Shown here in pieces: positions 27,240-35,795 of a DNA stretch of 64,000 nucleotides. The position numbers and the translations under genes are program-made. The first letter of the stretch is position 1, and each line of letters starts with the position of its first letter. Below the pieces are notes generated by a model. The model had not been told where the DNA came from and searched no databases. It saw nothing but the letters and a program-made list of their open reading frames with translations. The stretch is from contig CAVVIO010000009.1 of assembly GCA_963748095.1 (NCBI GenBank), positions 1 through 64,000 on the forward strand, in the 5' to 3' direction. The DNA comes from CAVVIO01 sp963748095 (GTDB lineage Bacteria; Bacteroidota; Bacteroidia; Bacteroidales; UBA10428).

Positions 27240-27278
27240 CAAAAGCGTTTTGAATAATTTCAAAACGCTTTTGTTTTT
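27240..27278 (+). terminator. Strong intrinsic terminator after the 24506-27089 cluster
   Basis: CAAAAGCGTTTTGA and TTCAAAACGCTTTTG pair over about 13-14 bases with a 5-base loop and are followed by TTTTTAA. The rest of 27090-27451 holds no gene that I can support. Confidence 0.85.
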
Positions 27279-27451
27279 AATATTTGCAGTCACATTTGAT
27301 GCAACAACCGAAGGATGAACTTATGAAAAACAGGTGTTCGTGGAGCGCTTCCTTTTCAAGTTACACAACTGTTTAAGTGCAACAGAAAGTTCAAGTAACC
27401 ACTTAAAACCCCAATGTTTTGTACTGCATGTTTTAGCCGCATTTATTCAGT

Positions 27452-27898
27452 TTACAGATTCTTTTTATAAAATATCTTTCCTGTGATTATAAGTCCTGTA
27501 AATACGAAAATTGCAAATGCAATACTACTAAAAGCTAATTGCATTCCTCCTGATAATATGTGACCACTTGTGCAACCACCAGCCATTCTGGCTCCAAAAA
27601 TTAATATAAATCCACCGATAAAAGACCACACAATTCTTTTAATTGCTGATGTACCCTTAAACTTTTCCCAGTTACTATGTATTAAAGTAATCTTAAATTC
27701 TTTTTTTATCAGGGAAATTATCAAACCCGCGATAAAAGCACCAATAAGAAAAAAAACTTCCCAATTCCCTGGCTTTTCAATTATTGTAAAATAATTGTTT
27801 TGGGTAGCACCAGCAATTAGATCAGCAAGATATGGGTAGGCAGTCGAGGCACCCATAGGTCTGTTGGTTGTTGAGGTTAAGAATATTATCACATTCAA
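27452..27898 (-). CDS. YeeE/YedE family transporter, C-terminal half (frameshift-split)
   Basis: The 148-residue open frame is the second half of a YeeE/YedE (sulfur/thiosulfate transport) membrane protein. In this frame coding runs back without a stop to about 28033 (IIFYLSVFIVGFLFIAISFW), where it joins the N-terminal half. It includes the conserved loop GGCTSGHILSGG with the Cys typical of the family and several membrane helices. The whole gene would be about 337 residues from 28463 to 27452. One extra A in 28031-28035 explains the break. YeeE proteins import thiosulfate-type sulfur compounds via conserved cysteines; the substrate here is inferred. Confidence 0.78.
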   Translation of the reverse strand: MNVIIFLTSTTNRPMGASTAYPYLADLIAGATQNNYFTIIEKPGNWEVFFLIGAFIAGLIISLIKKEFKITLIHSNWEKFKGTSAIKRIVWSFIGGFILIFGARMAGGCTSGHILSGGMQLAFSSIAFAIFVFTGLIITGKIFYKKNL

Positions 27899-27953
27899 TA
27901 TGGCTAAACCAATGCCAGCATAGAGCCACTTATAATCTTTTATTTTATCTTTT

Positions 27954-28463
27954 TTATGCAGCCAAAAAGAAATTGCAATAAAAAGGAAACCTACAATGAA
28001 AACAGATAAATAAAAAATAATGTTTGTTCCAATTAGACGAGTTTAATGAAATCGCTCCAAAATCAGGACCTAAAATATCTTGCGTCAGAGGCAGTAACAG
28101 CGTATAAACGAGGCCTCCTAACAAACCACCAATTAAACCAATGATGGCGTCTATTGAACCTTCACCAATTGATATAGCAAGTGTGCCGGGGCAATAGCCC
28201 AATATGGCCATTCCTGTCCCGAAAATCAATCCACCCAAAATAATTCCACCCAGAATAAAAGGCTTTACATGATAGGAAGCAAAGCCTAAACCAATTTCAA
28301 TATTCAATAAAATGGCCCCTATTCCAATTGCTACGGAAATTGCCTTGGCAACAGCATAATTATCCAATGTCGCCAAACCACTTATTGTATTATATTTATT
28401 CAGTTTTGCATATTGCAGTGTTGCACCGAATAAAAATCCAAAAATTAAAATCATCATTTCCAT
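27954..28463 (-). CDS. YeeE/YedE family transporter, N-terminal half (frameshift-split)
   Basis: The open frame encodes 169 residues, of which about the first 142 are the true N-terminal half. There are several transmembrane segments (MEMMILIFGFLFGATLQYAK, FILGGIILGGLIFGTGMAIL) and the family loop GYCPGTLAISIG with its Cys, then GSIDAIIGLIGGLLGGLVY. After ISLNSSNW the frame leaves homology and ends in FFLAA; the correct continuation is in the frame of 27452-27898. The gene lies just downstream of rsgA on the same strand, with a 33-base gap. Confidence 0.78.
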   Translation of the reverse strand: MEMMILIFGFLFGATLQYAKLNKYNTISGLATLDNYAVAKAISVAIGIGAILLNIEIGLGFASYHVKPFILGGIILGGLIFGTGMAILGYCPGTLAISIGEGSIDAIIGLIGGLLGGLVYTLLLPLTQDILGPDFGAISLNSSNWNKHYFLFICFHCRFPFYCNFFLAA

Positions 28464-28496
28464 ATTTAATCCTTTTTAGTAAGTGTCTTTTTTGGT

Positions 28497-29567
28497 TTAG
28501 TACCTTCTTTGTTTTATATCCTTTTTATAGTAGTCCTTAACAATTTTCCCAAATATCTTTTCCTTTTTTCGTCTCTCTGCAACAGTGGATTCAAAATGTG
28601 TTTTCTCTCTTTCCATTTTCAGGTAATTTTCGTAGGAACTTTTGTCTATTTCTCCTTTTTCAACTGCTTCGATAACGGAACAGTCTATTTCATTGGTATG
28701 TGTGCAATCTTTGAACTTACAATTTTGAGAAAGACTGAGAATCTTGTCAAACGTGGATTCTAATCCACTTGCAGTGTCTGCAATTCCAACTTCTCTCATC
28801 CCCGGATTATCAATTAATATTCCACCATTTTCGAGGATAACTAATTCCCTGTGACTTGTAATATGTCTCCCTTTATTTGAGCTTTGACTAATTGTATCTG
28901 TTCTCATAATGGTTCGGCCAGAGAGATTGTTCAATAAGGTGGATTTTCCAACTCCTGAAGAGCCAAGCATACAATAGGTCATTCCTTTTCTGATCGTCTT
29001 TTTTATTGCTTCGTATCCATTTTGAGTCTCGTTACTTATTGCAATGACCGGAACATTTTTTATTCGTTGTTTTACACTGTCCGATAATTCAGAAATCCGC
29101 TTTTCATCTATCAGGTCAGTTTTTGTAAGCACAATTATTGGGCTTACTTTAGATGAATAACAAATAGTAAGGTATCTTTCAAGCCTGTTGATATTAAAAT
29201 CCCTGTCAACCGCCTGTACAATAAAACCATAATCAATATTTGTTGCTATTATTTGTATCTCTCCGAATTGTCCAACTGCCGGCCTTTTAATAACTGAGAA
29301 TCGCGGAAATATTTTATGAATTATTGCAATATCAGAATCATAGATAGTTAATGCAACCCAATCGCCTACTGCAGGAAAATTTTCACGATTTGTTGCGGTA
29401 AATCTCATGTTTCCGGTTATCTCTGCTTCAAATTCACCTTTTGTTGTCCCGACAATGTATCTTTCTTTATGTTCCGTGATGACCCTTCCTATTTCGAGAT
29501 TATCAAGATTTTGCTCTTTCCTGAAATTCTCAAGATATTTGTTATATCCAAAGTCTTCTAAGCTCAT
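28497..29567 (-). CDS. rsgA: Ribosome small subunit-dependent GTPase A
   Basis: A 356-residue circularly permuted GTPase that acts in late 30S subunit maturation in the cytoplasm. N-terminal OB-like region (residues about 20-110, GRVITEHKERYIVGTTKGEF), then GTPase motifs in permuted order: G4 VLTKTDLID, G5-like AISNETQNG, G1 GSSGVGKSTLLN and G3 DNPGMREVG. The C-terminal zinc-binding motif is visible as NCKFKDCTHTNEIDCSV (Cys, Cys, His, Cys). The length is close to the family norm and the frame is intact. Downstream on the same strand are the YeeE/YedE pieces. Confidence 0.93.
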   Translation of the reverse strand: MSLEDFGYNKYLENFRKEQNLDNLEIGRVITEHKERYIVGTTKGEFEAEITGNMRFTATNRENFPAVGDWVALTIYDSDIAIIHKIFPRFSVIKRPAVGQFGEIQIIATNIDYGFIVQAVDRDFNINRLERYLTICYSSKVSPIIVLTKTDLIDEKRISELSDSVKQRIKNVPVIAISNETQNGYEAIKKTIRKGMTYCMLGSSGVGKSTLLNNLSGRTIMRTDTISQSSNKGRHITSHRELVILENGGILIDNPGMREVGIADTASGLESTFDKILSLSQNCKFKDCTHTNEIDCSVIEAVEKGEIDKSSYENYLKMEREKTHFESTVAERRKKEKIFGKIVKDYYKKDIKQRRY

Positions 29568-29585
29568 TTTCAGTTGTTTGGATTA

Positions 29586-30435
29586 CTATTGTTTCATTTG
29601 TTGAAGATTTGTTCCCGGACTTGTCCCGCTATCAGTGCTCATTTCCGTTAAAACAGCTTTCATCTCCTGCAGTTCCTTTCCATAACCGGCCCAGTTGTTT
29701 TGTTTCAAATACTCCATTGGCTTTATTATAATGGCCAAGCGCCTCCTGAGCTTTAGCCGAAAGCGAAGTCTTAACGATATTTTCGATGTCTTTTACTTGC
29801 TGAACAGTCGCGGTATCCTGCGAGCCGGAACTGTTGAAAATTGCTTGAAGCGACTCTTCCAGCGTTCTTCTCATCTCAATTTGATCGTTATAAGCGACAA
29901 TGACTCTTTTTAATTCCGGAATTTTGCCCTGTTCTGATTGTAGATAAACAGGTTCCACATAAAGGAAGGAATTTTTTATCGGGATTATAAGCTGGTTTCC
30001 TTTGAAAACCTGGGACCCTTGCTGTCCCCAAAGTGTGAGTTCGGAAGAAATGTCCGGCTGCTGATTAATCCTTGCCTCAACCTGCATTGGCCCATATATC
30101 AACTTGTCTTTGGGAAGCGAATATACAATCAGATCGCCGTAATTAGGAGCATCGCAACGGGCACACATCCAGGCAATCATATTATCCTTTTTGGACGGTG
30201 TAAGCGGCAGCATCAGGATATATTCTTCAACTTTAGTTCCGGGCAAACGCATGATAATGTAATATGGAAACATTTTCTGCTGGCTGTTATTATAGCTTTC
30301 ATTGGGGACGGCCCAATAGTCTTCCTGATTGTAAAATACCTTTGGATCGGTCATGTGATATACATTGTACATTTGGGTTTGTATATTAAACAGGTCGGTA
30401 GGATAACGGATATGAGTTTTCAAAAACTCAGGCAT
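29586..30435 (-). CDS. UPF0182 family membrane protein, C-terminal part (frameshift-split)
   Basis: Open frame 29632-30435 (267 residues, MPEFLKTHIRYPTDLFNIQT) continues the UPF0182 protein after a frameshift at about 30437: one extra T turns agc-gac-atg into a stop. The region contains the family phrases YHMTDPKVFYNQEDYW, PLTPSKKDNMIAWMCARCD and GNQLIIPI. A second extra base near 29712 changes the end: in the correct frame it reads MEYLKQNNWAGYGKELQEMK and stops at 29586-29588. The large C-terminal domain of UPF0182 proteins is extracytoplasmic; its function is unknown. Confidence 0.78.
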
Positions 30436-30436
30436 G

Positions 30437-32020
30437 TCAGCTAAAGGGTTTGAAAAGTTTGGGATATATTTTCTGAAAAGTTTGAATAATCGGGTCTTTG
30501 GGATTAATCACATAATAGGAAACATCGCCGTTATATGCATTTATCACTACTTTAACCGAGTTATTGATATAGTTGAAGCCCCGTTCGTTCATGAATTGTG
30601 CGACAGGCTCCGAATAGGGAAACATATTGCTTGTGGTATAGGCATCATGAATCCAGTAAAGCTGTCCGTCCTCCCCAACCACAAGATAAGGCTGGCTGTC
30701 ATAGGAAAGAAAAGGTGCAATAATTCTATCGCGCTGTGTAATATTTCGATAGAACATGATGCGGCTTTGGTCGGTCAGATATCCGGTAAGAAGAATTTTT
30801 ATGTCGGAAAATTTCCAGGCAAAAACGATGCGCTTAAATAAACCGGAAATACGAACACCCCCTTTCCCGGTGTAACTTGTATAAACATTATCATCGCCCT
30901 TAGGGTAATCAAACTCTTTAGCTGATGTGTTTACCAAAACAAACTGATCGGACTCTTCACCATAATAAATACCCATTTGTTTTAAGTTGATGGGCACCGT
31001 AGTTGTTGGGGGAATGTCCTGAACAATTAGATTGGGCATACCATTTGGCAATATCTCATTAACCGGGTTCATAACCACACCATAGCCGTGTGTAAAAATC
31101 AAATGTTTGTTAACCCAGGTCTGTGCCCGGTCAGGAATTTGTGAAACCGGTAATTCTCTTGCTGCCAGCGCCACTTCCGTATATTTGTCGAAATGATAGC
31201 GATCAACCTGTACACTGTTGAAATCATAATACAGACGAATTTCCTGTAATTGCTTGTACGTTTGTATCAAAGGCCTTCTGTCCCATAACCGTACATTTTC
31301 TATGGTATGACGATTTTCCTGAATGTCCTTATAGGTAATCGTTTCGTCAACAGGAAAAGGTTCAGCCTTAATTTTATTTAAACCATAAGCTTCCCTTGTT
31401 AATTTAATATTATTCAGAATATATGGTGTTTCTTTTTCCAGTTCATTGGGTTTTACGATGTATTGCTCAATTAAGCCGGGGTAAATCCACACAAAACCAA
31501 TCAATACCAATAACCACAGTCCGGCAGCATACAAAATAATTCTCTTTTTCCTGAAGACCGGAGATAAAAATAAAAGGACGGTGATAAGGATGCTCACAAA
31601 GAAAATAACCCAATAGGCCGGGATTTGAGCATGTACATCCATGTAGGATGGGCCGTAGGCAGCTCCATGTGAGGAATATAATATGTCAAATAGTTTCAGA
31701 TAATATAATGCCGAAATGCCCAACACGAAGAACCCGGTAAGGCTGAGTAAATGCCTTCTTATGGGTTTGGGAACATGAAAACCTTTCCCGATTGATGAAA
31801 TGGCGTTATCGAGGTAATACGAAATAAGAACAGCAATGAAAGTCAGCACCACCATGAAAAGATACCAGCCAGTGATAAATCTGGTAAACCGGAAGTTTAA
31901 ATACATAAAACCCGGCATCCTTATCAAAAATCGGCTCCTGAATACCAAAAGAAGAAGCATGGATGAATTGCAGGAATTTGTTCCATTGATCGACGACATA
32001 TAAGCCCATAATAATGCCAA
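30437..32020 (-). CDS. UPF0182 family membrane protein, central part (frameshift-split)
   Basis: The open frame has 527 residues, but coding homologous to UPF0182 starts at about 31880 (FITGWYLFMVVLTFIAVLIS); the first 45 or so residues are out of frame. It contains transmembrane helices (PAYWVIFFVSILITVLLFLS, AAGLWLLVLIGFVWIYPGLI) and then the large extracytoplasmic domain with KETPYILNNIKLTREAYGL, VRLWDRRPLIQTYKQLQEIR, YTEVALAARELP and IFTHGYGVVMNPVN. It joins the N-terminal piece 31806-32360 and the C-terminal piece 29586-30435. Function unknown in the family. Confidence 0.8.
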   Translation of the reverse strand: MALLWAYMSSINGTNSCNSSMLLLLVFRSRFLIRMPGFMYLNFRFTRFITGWYLFMVVLTFIAVLISYYLDNAISSIGKGFHVPKPIRRHLLSLTGFFVLGISALYYLKLFDILYSSHGAAYGPSYMDVHAQIPAYWVIFFVSILITVLLFLSPVFRKKRIILYAAGLWLLVLIGFVWIYPGLIEQYIVKPNELEKETPYILNNIKLTREAYGLNKIKAEPFPVDETITYKDIQENRHTIENVRLWDRRPLIQTYKQLQEIRLYYDFNSVQVDRYHFDKYTEVALAARELPVSQIPDRAQTWVNKHLIFTHGYGVVMNPVNEILPNGMPNLIVQDIPPTTTVPINLKQMGIYYGEESDQFVLVNTSAKEFDYPKGDDNVYTSYTGKGGVRISGLFKRIVFAWKFSDIKILLTGYLTDQSRIMFYRNITQRDRIIAPFLSYDSQPYLVVGEDGQLYWIHDAYTTSNMFPYSEPVAQFMNERGFNYINNSVKVVINAYNGDVSYYVINPKDPIIQTFQKIYPKLFKPFS

Positions 32021-32360
32021 GAAACAATATCAGTGCGGCCCACAGCCAAAAAATAACCTTCCCCTTATAAATGTCTAAAATATATTGCCGCGGATCGTCA
32101 GCCGGAAAAGACATAGTCCCTCTGGTTGGAGCTCCTCTCTTGTACGCAATACGAATGTGGAGGCTAATAAACAGGACAAAAACCAGAAAGAACAAGGTGA
32201 AAGAAATGACCTTGGATAAAATCATGATATTAAACACCGATCCATAGTTCAGGTTGTTGAACCAAAGCCAGTCGCCATAGTAATTTAAGAACAGGTTTAA
32301 TAAGTAGAAAGCCACTAAAATGGCTGCAATGATGATAAATATCTTTCTGTTTTTTTTCAT
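31806..32360 (-). CDS. UPF0182 family membrane protein, N-terminal part (frameshift-split)
   Basis: A 184-residue open frame with the true start (MKKNRKIFIIIAAILVAFYL). It has two to three membrane helices and the family phrases YYGDWLWFNNLNYGSVFN and IFDKDAGFYVFKLPVYQ. After VYQ the frame diverges; one extra base at about 31879 restores FITGWYLF in the central piece. With all three breaks repaired, the gene runs 32360 to 29586, about 920 residues, which is the usual size for UPF0182. Confidence 0.8.
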   Translation of the reverse strand: MKKNRKIFIIIAAILVAFYLLNLFLNYYGDWLWFNNLNYGSVFNIMILSKVISFTLFFLVFVLFISLHIRIAYKRGAPTRGTMSFPADDPRQYILDIYKGKVIFWLWAALILFLGIIMGLYVVDQWNKFLQFIHASSFGIQEPIFDKDAGFYVFKLPVYQIYHWLVSFHGGADFHCCSYFVLPR

Positions 32361-32810
32361 CGTGTTTCCTGTTTAGGTAAAAATTAAAATGATAATGAAA
32401 AATACACCTCGTGGTTAAATGACCATTGAGGTAAAATTACACATTATTTTATAATTCTCACCGGAATTAGCGGACTTAATATGAATGACAAATTATTTTA
32501 GAGGAAAACTGTTTATGAAAAAACAAGCAGAGCGTTAACAGGGAAATTAAATTTTATCATTTTCAAATTAGTTCTTATGCTAATGTGACATCAGCCATAA
32601 GATGCAATCGTAAATCGAATACCACCAGGAGTAGCAATTGGAGCTGTACCAGAAAGGCTTGGGTCATCAGGTGTTGCAAATATTCTCCATATAGCGGCAA
32701 GAAAAATTGGTATCCCGGTCGAAAGAACAAACCGAAGCCACCTGTCACTTTGTTTCTAATCCCCATTGTAAGTTTTAAGGAGGACAATAGAGAAAAATAT
32801 CATTTAAGAA
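32361..32810. other. Gene-poor stretch containing a YrdB-like fragment
   Basis: About 450 bases between the UPF0182 gene and the FAD oxidoreductase. Apart from the fragment at 32590-32754 I see no gene, RNA or clear promoter. Confidence 0.5.
32590..32754 (-). pseudogene. YrdB/DUF2568-like fragment
   Basis: The minus strand encodes SDRWLRFVLSTGIPIFLAAI, then WRIFATPDDPSLSGTAP, TPGGIRFTIASYG and a stop, with a TAG just upstream and no start. The pattern of hydrophobic helix, IW-x-IF-x-x-P-x-x-P and a final helix fits the small membrane protein family YrdB (DUF2568). Only about 53 of the usual 100 or so residues remain, so it is a decayed or frame-broken gene. Identification is from memory of the family pattern. 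Confidence 0.5.
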
Positions 32811-34199
32811 TTAATGGTTTGGTTTAATATTTTGATTTACACTAAATAAATTGTCAGGATCATACTGGGTTTTAATTTTTACCAATCGATTGTAATTGTG
32901 CTTATAGCTGGCCTTTATTCGTTCCTGTCCTTCATCCATCATAAAATTAGAATAAGCTCCTCCTGATGAATACGGATGCAACGCTTCCCAATAATCCTTA
33001 CACCATTTTGTAATTTTATCAGCATTTACCGGATCAGGATCGATACCAACAATAACTCCCGCATATTTTGCATCCCTGTATGCCCAGGGGGTATCTTCAT
33101 TTCCGATCCTGCTTGCAGCACCACTAATAGGATATAAATGCATTTGAGAGAGCGGTGTAGGAATATTTGATCCAAATTGTAAATGTTGTTTTCTTGCTTC
33201 TGGTCCTAATTCTTCAAAAAAGTCGGCTCTCCAATACCACTGTAAACCGGGAGGCATTAATCCATCAAAAAGTGTTTGTATTGAGGGATAAGGCATTTCA
33301 CCAACATGCTCGAATACAGGATTTTTAGCTAATATAGGCTTGAAGATTTCTTTTGCTTTGTCCATATCACCTGCATAGCACCATACTATTGCACAGAATT
33401 GTTTGTTATGCAAATGTTCCGGGAATGGAGGCCCTGGGATAATCAAGGTTGCAATAAATCCGTTCAATTCGTCTGGTGCGTTATGGATAAAATCATGATA
33501 CCATTCCATAATTTCTTCTGTTTTTTCGATTGGCCAAAGGGTTGGCCCACCATAAATATTCTTCACCGGATGTGCTTGAAATTTGAAAGATGTAACAATG
33601 CCGAAGTTTCCTCCCCCTCCCCGGATAGCCCAAAAAAGATCTGTATTTTGGTTTTTGTTTACAGTCACAACCGACCCATCAGCCAACACCAGGTCGGCTT
33701 CAAGCAGGTTATCAATAGTAAGTCCGTATTTTCTGGTAAGATAGCCTACACCCCCTCCAAGTGTTAATCCCCCAACTCCCGTAGTCGAAATCATACCAGC
33801 CGGAATGGCCAATCCAAATGGATGCGTGGCGTGGTCCACTTCACGCAAGATATTGCCACCACCCACACGGACGGTGTTGTCTGACGTATCTACTCTCACA
33901 AATTTAAGTCCGGACAAATCAATAACCAATCCTTCATTGCAGAGGCCTAATCCTCCGCCATTATGGCCACCTCCTCTAACTGCGATAAGAAGATTATTGT
34001 CTCTGCCAAAATTTACTGCGGCTATCACATCAGCAACATCCATGCACATGACGATCATACCCGGACGTTTGTCTATCATAGCGTTGTATACTTTACGGGT
34101 TTCGTCATAATCAGCATCAATAGGCATAATTATTTTGCCTCTGAGTTGATTTGTAAATTTTTCAATGATTGTTTGATCAATCTCTTTTATTGTTTTCAT
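32811..34199 (-). CDS. FAD-binding oxidoreductase, BBE/PCMH type
   Basis: A 462-residue flavoprotein of the berberine-bridge/6-hydroxynicotine oxidase group. The FAD-binding PCMH domain spans about 35-210: AVRGGGHNGGG, where the His is the usual site of covalent FAD attachment, VGGGNILREVDHATHPFGL and GVGGLTLGGGVGYLTRKYGL. The C-terminal BBE segment YDPDNLFSVNQNI is present at the end. No signal peptide is seen, so it is probably cytoplasmic. The substrate cannot be read from sequence; relatives oxidise sugars, alkaloids or small aromatics. It follows the DUF4242-AraC regulator on the same strand at about 100 bases, which may control it. Confidence 0.88.
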   Translation of the reverse strand: MKTIKEIDQTIIEKFTNQLRGKIIMPIDADYDETRKVYNAMIDKRPGMIVMCMDVADVIAAVNFGRDNNLLIAVRGGGHNGGGLGLCNEGLVIDLSGLKFVRVDTSDNTVRVGGGNILREVDHATHPFGLAIPAGMISTTGVGGLTLGGGVGYLTRKYGLTIDNLLEADLVLADGSVVTVNKNQNTDLFWAIRGGGGNFGIVTSFKFQAHPVKNIYGGPTLWPIEKTEEIMEWYHDFIHNAPDELNGFIATLIIPGPPFPEHLHNKQFCAIVWCYAGDMDKAKEIFKPILAKNPVFEHVGEMPYPSIQTLFDGLMPPGLQWYWRADFFEELGPEARKQHLQFGSNIPTPLSQMHLYPISGAASRIGNEDTPWAYRDAKYAGVIVGIDPDPVNADKITKWCKDYWEALHPYSSGGAYSNFMMDEGQERIKASYKHNYNRLVKIKTQYDPDNLFSVNQNIKPNH

Positions 34200-34299
34200 A
34201 ATATTAATTTTATTTAGAAATCAAAATTACGCTTCAACGATCATAGAGGCTGTAAGTTGTGTTCCAAATGCTGAAACAATTGAACCAATAAAATATTTA

Positions 34300-35376
34300 T
34301 CAGGAGGTTTTGAAAAGATCCGTATAGGATGAGGGACTTAATCCAAATCTTTTTCGAAAAGCACGCGCAAAATAAGTGGGGCTGTTAAACCCGTGACTAT
34401 ATCCAATTTCTGCTATTGTCTCAACATTATGCTTTAAAGCTCTTAGGGAATTACGGAGTTTTATTTCCAGAATAAGCTTGTGCGTAGAAATTCCTGTTAG
34501 AGCTTTAATTTTTCTATAGGCCTGAGATTTACTTAATCCTAAAGCCAAATTTAATTTTTCGCTGTTAAAATCAGCGTCAGACAAATTCTCATTCACTTTT
34601 AGAATTAATGAATTAATGAAATTAAAATCTTCTTTCTTCAAAATTTTGAACTCTTTAGCACTGGTAGTATGATTACTGCCTTCTTTGCTGGAAAGTATTC
34701 TTGTTGCTTCATCGAGGTAGATGGTATTCTTTGAACCTATCAGGCATAATTGGTTTACTGCTTTTTTGGTTTCTTCGAAAATCTTGGTACCGGTTTCGTC
34801 AACAGGGTTTCCTGTTATCATTCCGATCCTGAATTCAAAATTAGACGGACTGTTTTTTAACAGCGTTGTCAATTTTTTCGCACATTGGATAGCATTGGAG
34901 GCTGAAACGAAAGATACCATAATATCTTCATTTGGTTGTAGAATTATAGTACCCTTGTTTGCTTCGATTAAGGCTAATTCCTTTTTGATAAGAAGATCGT
35001 ATTTTCCGGTAAAATCGAAATGGTTTATTAACAAAATTGTTCTAAATCCCTCGTCAATTTCTCCTGCGAGTGTTTGCGCTAAATCAACTTCATTTTTATC
35101 ACCTATTCCTAAAAACAAATTGTATTCATCATCAGAAACCTCAATAATATTACATGCAGTTAAACCATGTGATTCCCTGTGAACAGCATTACACGATTCT
35201 TTATCGGGGCCCTGCATCAAACAAAATATGGTTTTATTCTCCACATTTACCCAATACTTTCGTTGTACGACACCGAATTTTTTTTCCACTGCCAAATCTT
35301 TCATATGCGCTTTCACTACATCCTCAACAGAAAAATTGTCTGAATTTACAACATGTATGTCCATGTACAAAGGCAT
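34300..35376 (-). CDS. DUF4242 - cyclase-like - AraC family transcriptional regulator
   Basis: A 358-residue three-part protein. Residues 1-90 (MPLYMDIHVV, FGVVQRKYWVN, CLMQGPDKESCNAVHRESHG) match DUF4242, a small ferredoxin-like domain whose known relatives bind nickel. Residues about 110-250 resemble a nucleotide-cyclase-type regulatory domain (GTIILQPNEDIMVSFVSAS, FRIGMITGNPVDETGTKIFE). Residues about 260-358 are an AraC-type double helix-turn-helix (LGLSKSQAYRKIKALTGIST, IAEIGYSHGFNSPTYFARAF, RKRFGLSPSSY). It is likely a ligand-responsive DNA-binding regulator; target and ligand are not known. Its neighbour, the FAD oxidoreductase, is a plausible target. Confidence 0.82.
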   Translation of the reverse strand: MPLYMDIHVVNSDNFSVEDVVKAHMKDLAVEKKFGVVQRKYWVNVENKTIFCLMQGPDKESCNAVHRESHGLTACNIIEVSDDEYNLFLGIGDKNEVDLAQTLAGEIDEGFRTILLINHFDFTGKYDLLIKKELALIEANKGTIILQPNEDIMVSFVSASNAIQCAKKLTTLLKNSPSNFEFRIGMITGNPVDETGTKIFEETKKAVNQLCLIGSKNTIYLDEATRILSSKEGSNHTTSAKEFKILKKEDFNFINSLILKVNENLSDADFNSEKLNLALGLSKSQAYRKIKALTGISTHKLILEIKLRNSLRALKHNVETIAEIGYSHGFNSPTYFARAFRKRFGLSPSSYTDLFKTS

Positions 35377-35795
35377 ATATTAAATGGCATTTATTATTCT
35401 TTTGGTTTATAGAGCATTAAGATAAACTTCGTTCTATGGATAACAATAATTCTGTATTTCTGTTCATTTCGTCAACCTTGATCATCTGACATTAACTTCT
35501 GACTAACTTTTTTGTAACGTTCTTGTTGTAATTAGCATTGAGTCCGGGTTCATGAGCTGAGATTTCAAATCCTATTTACAAATTCTTCTTAATATATCTG
35601 ATTCTTTCCAATCTTCAATTGATGGGTCAATTTAAATTGAATTACTTACAGGGCTGCAATCATCGCAGCATATCCAATTAACTTATTCCGGATTTTCATA
35701 CACTCGTGTGGAAAACACTTTCCAAACTATTCTCGCTTTCCTATGCCCAGCAGCCAAATTAGCAAGCTGGTCTGGAAATTTATGTCCGGTAATAA
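35377..35795. other. Intergenic region
   Basis: About 420 bases between the start of the AraC-type gene and the end of the GH2 gene. No gene, RNA or convincing terminator was recognised. Confidence 0.5.
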
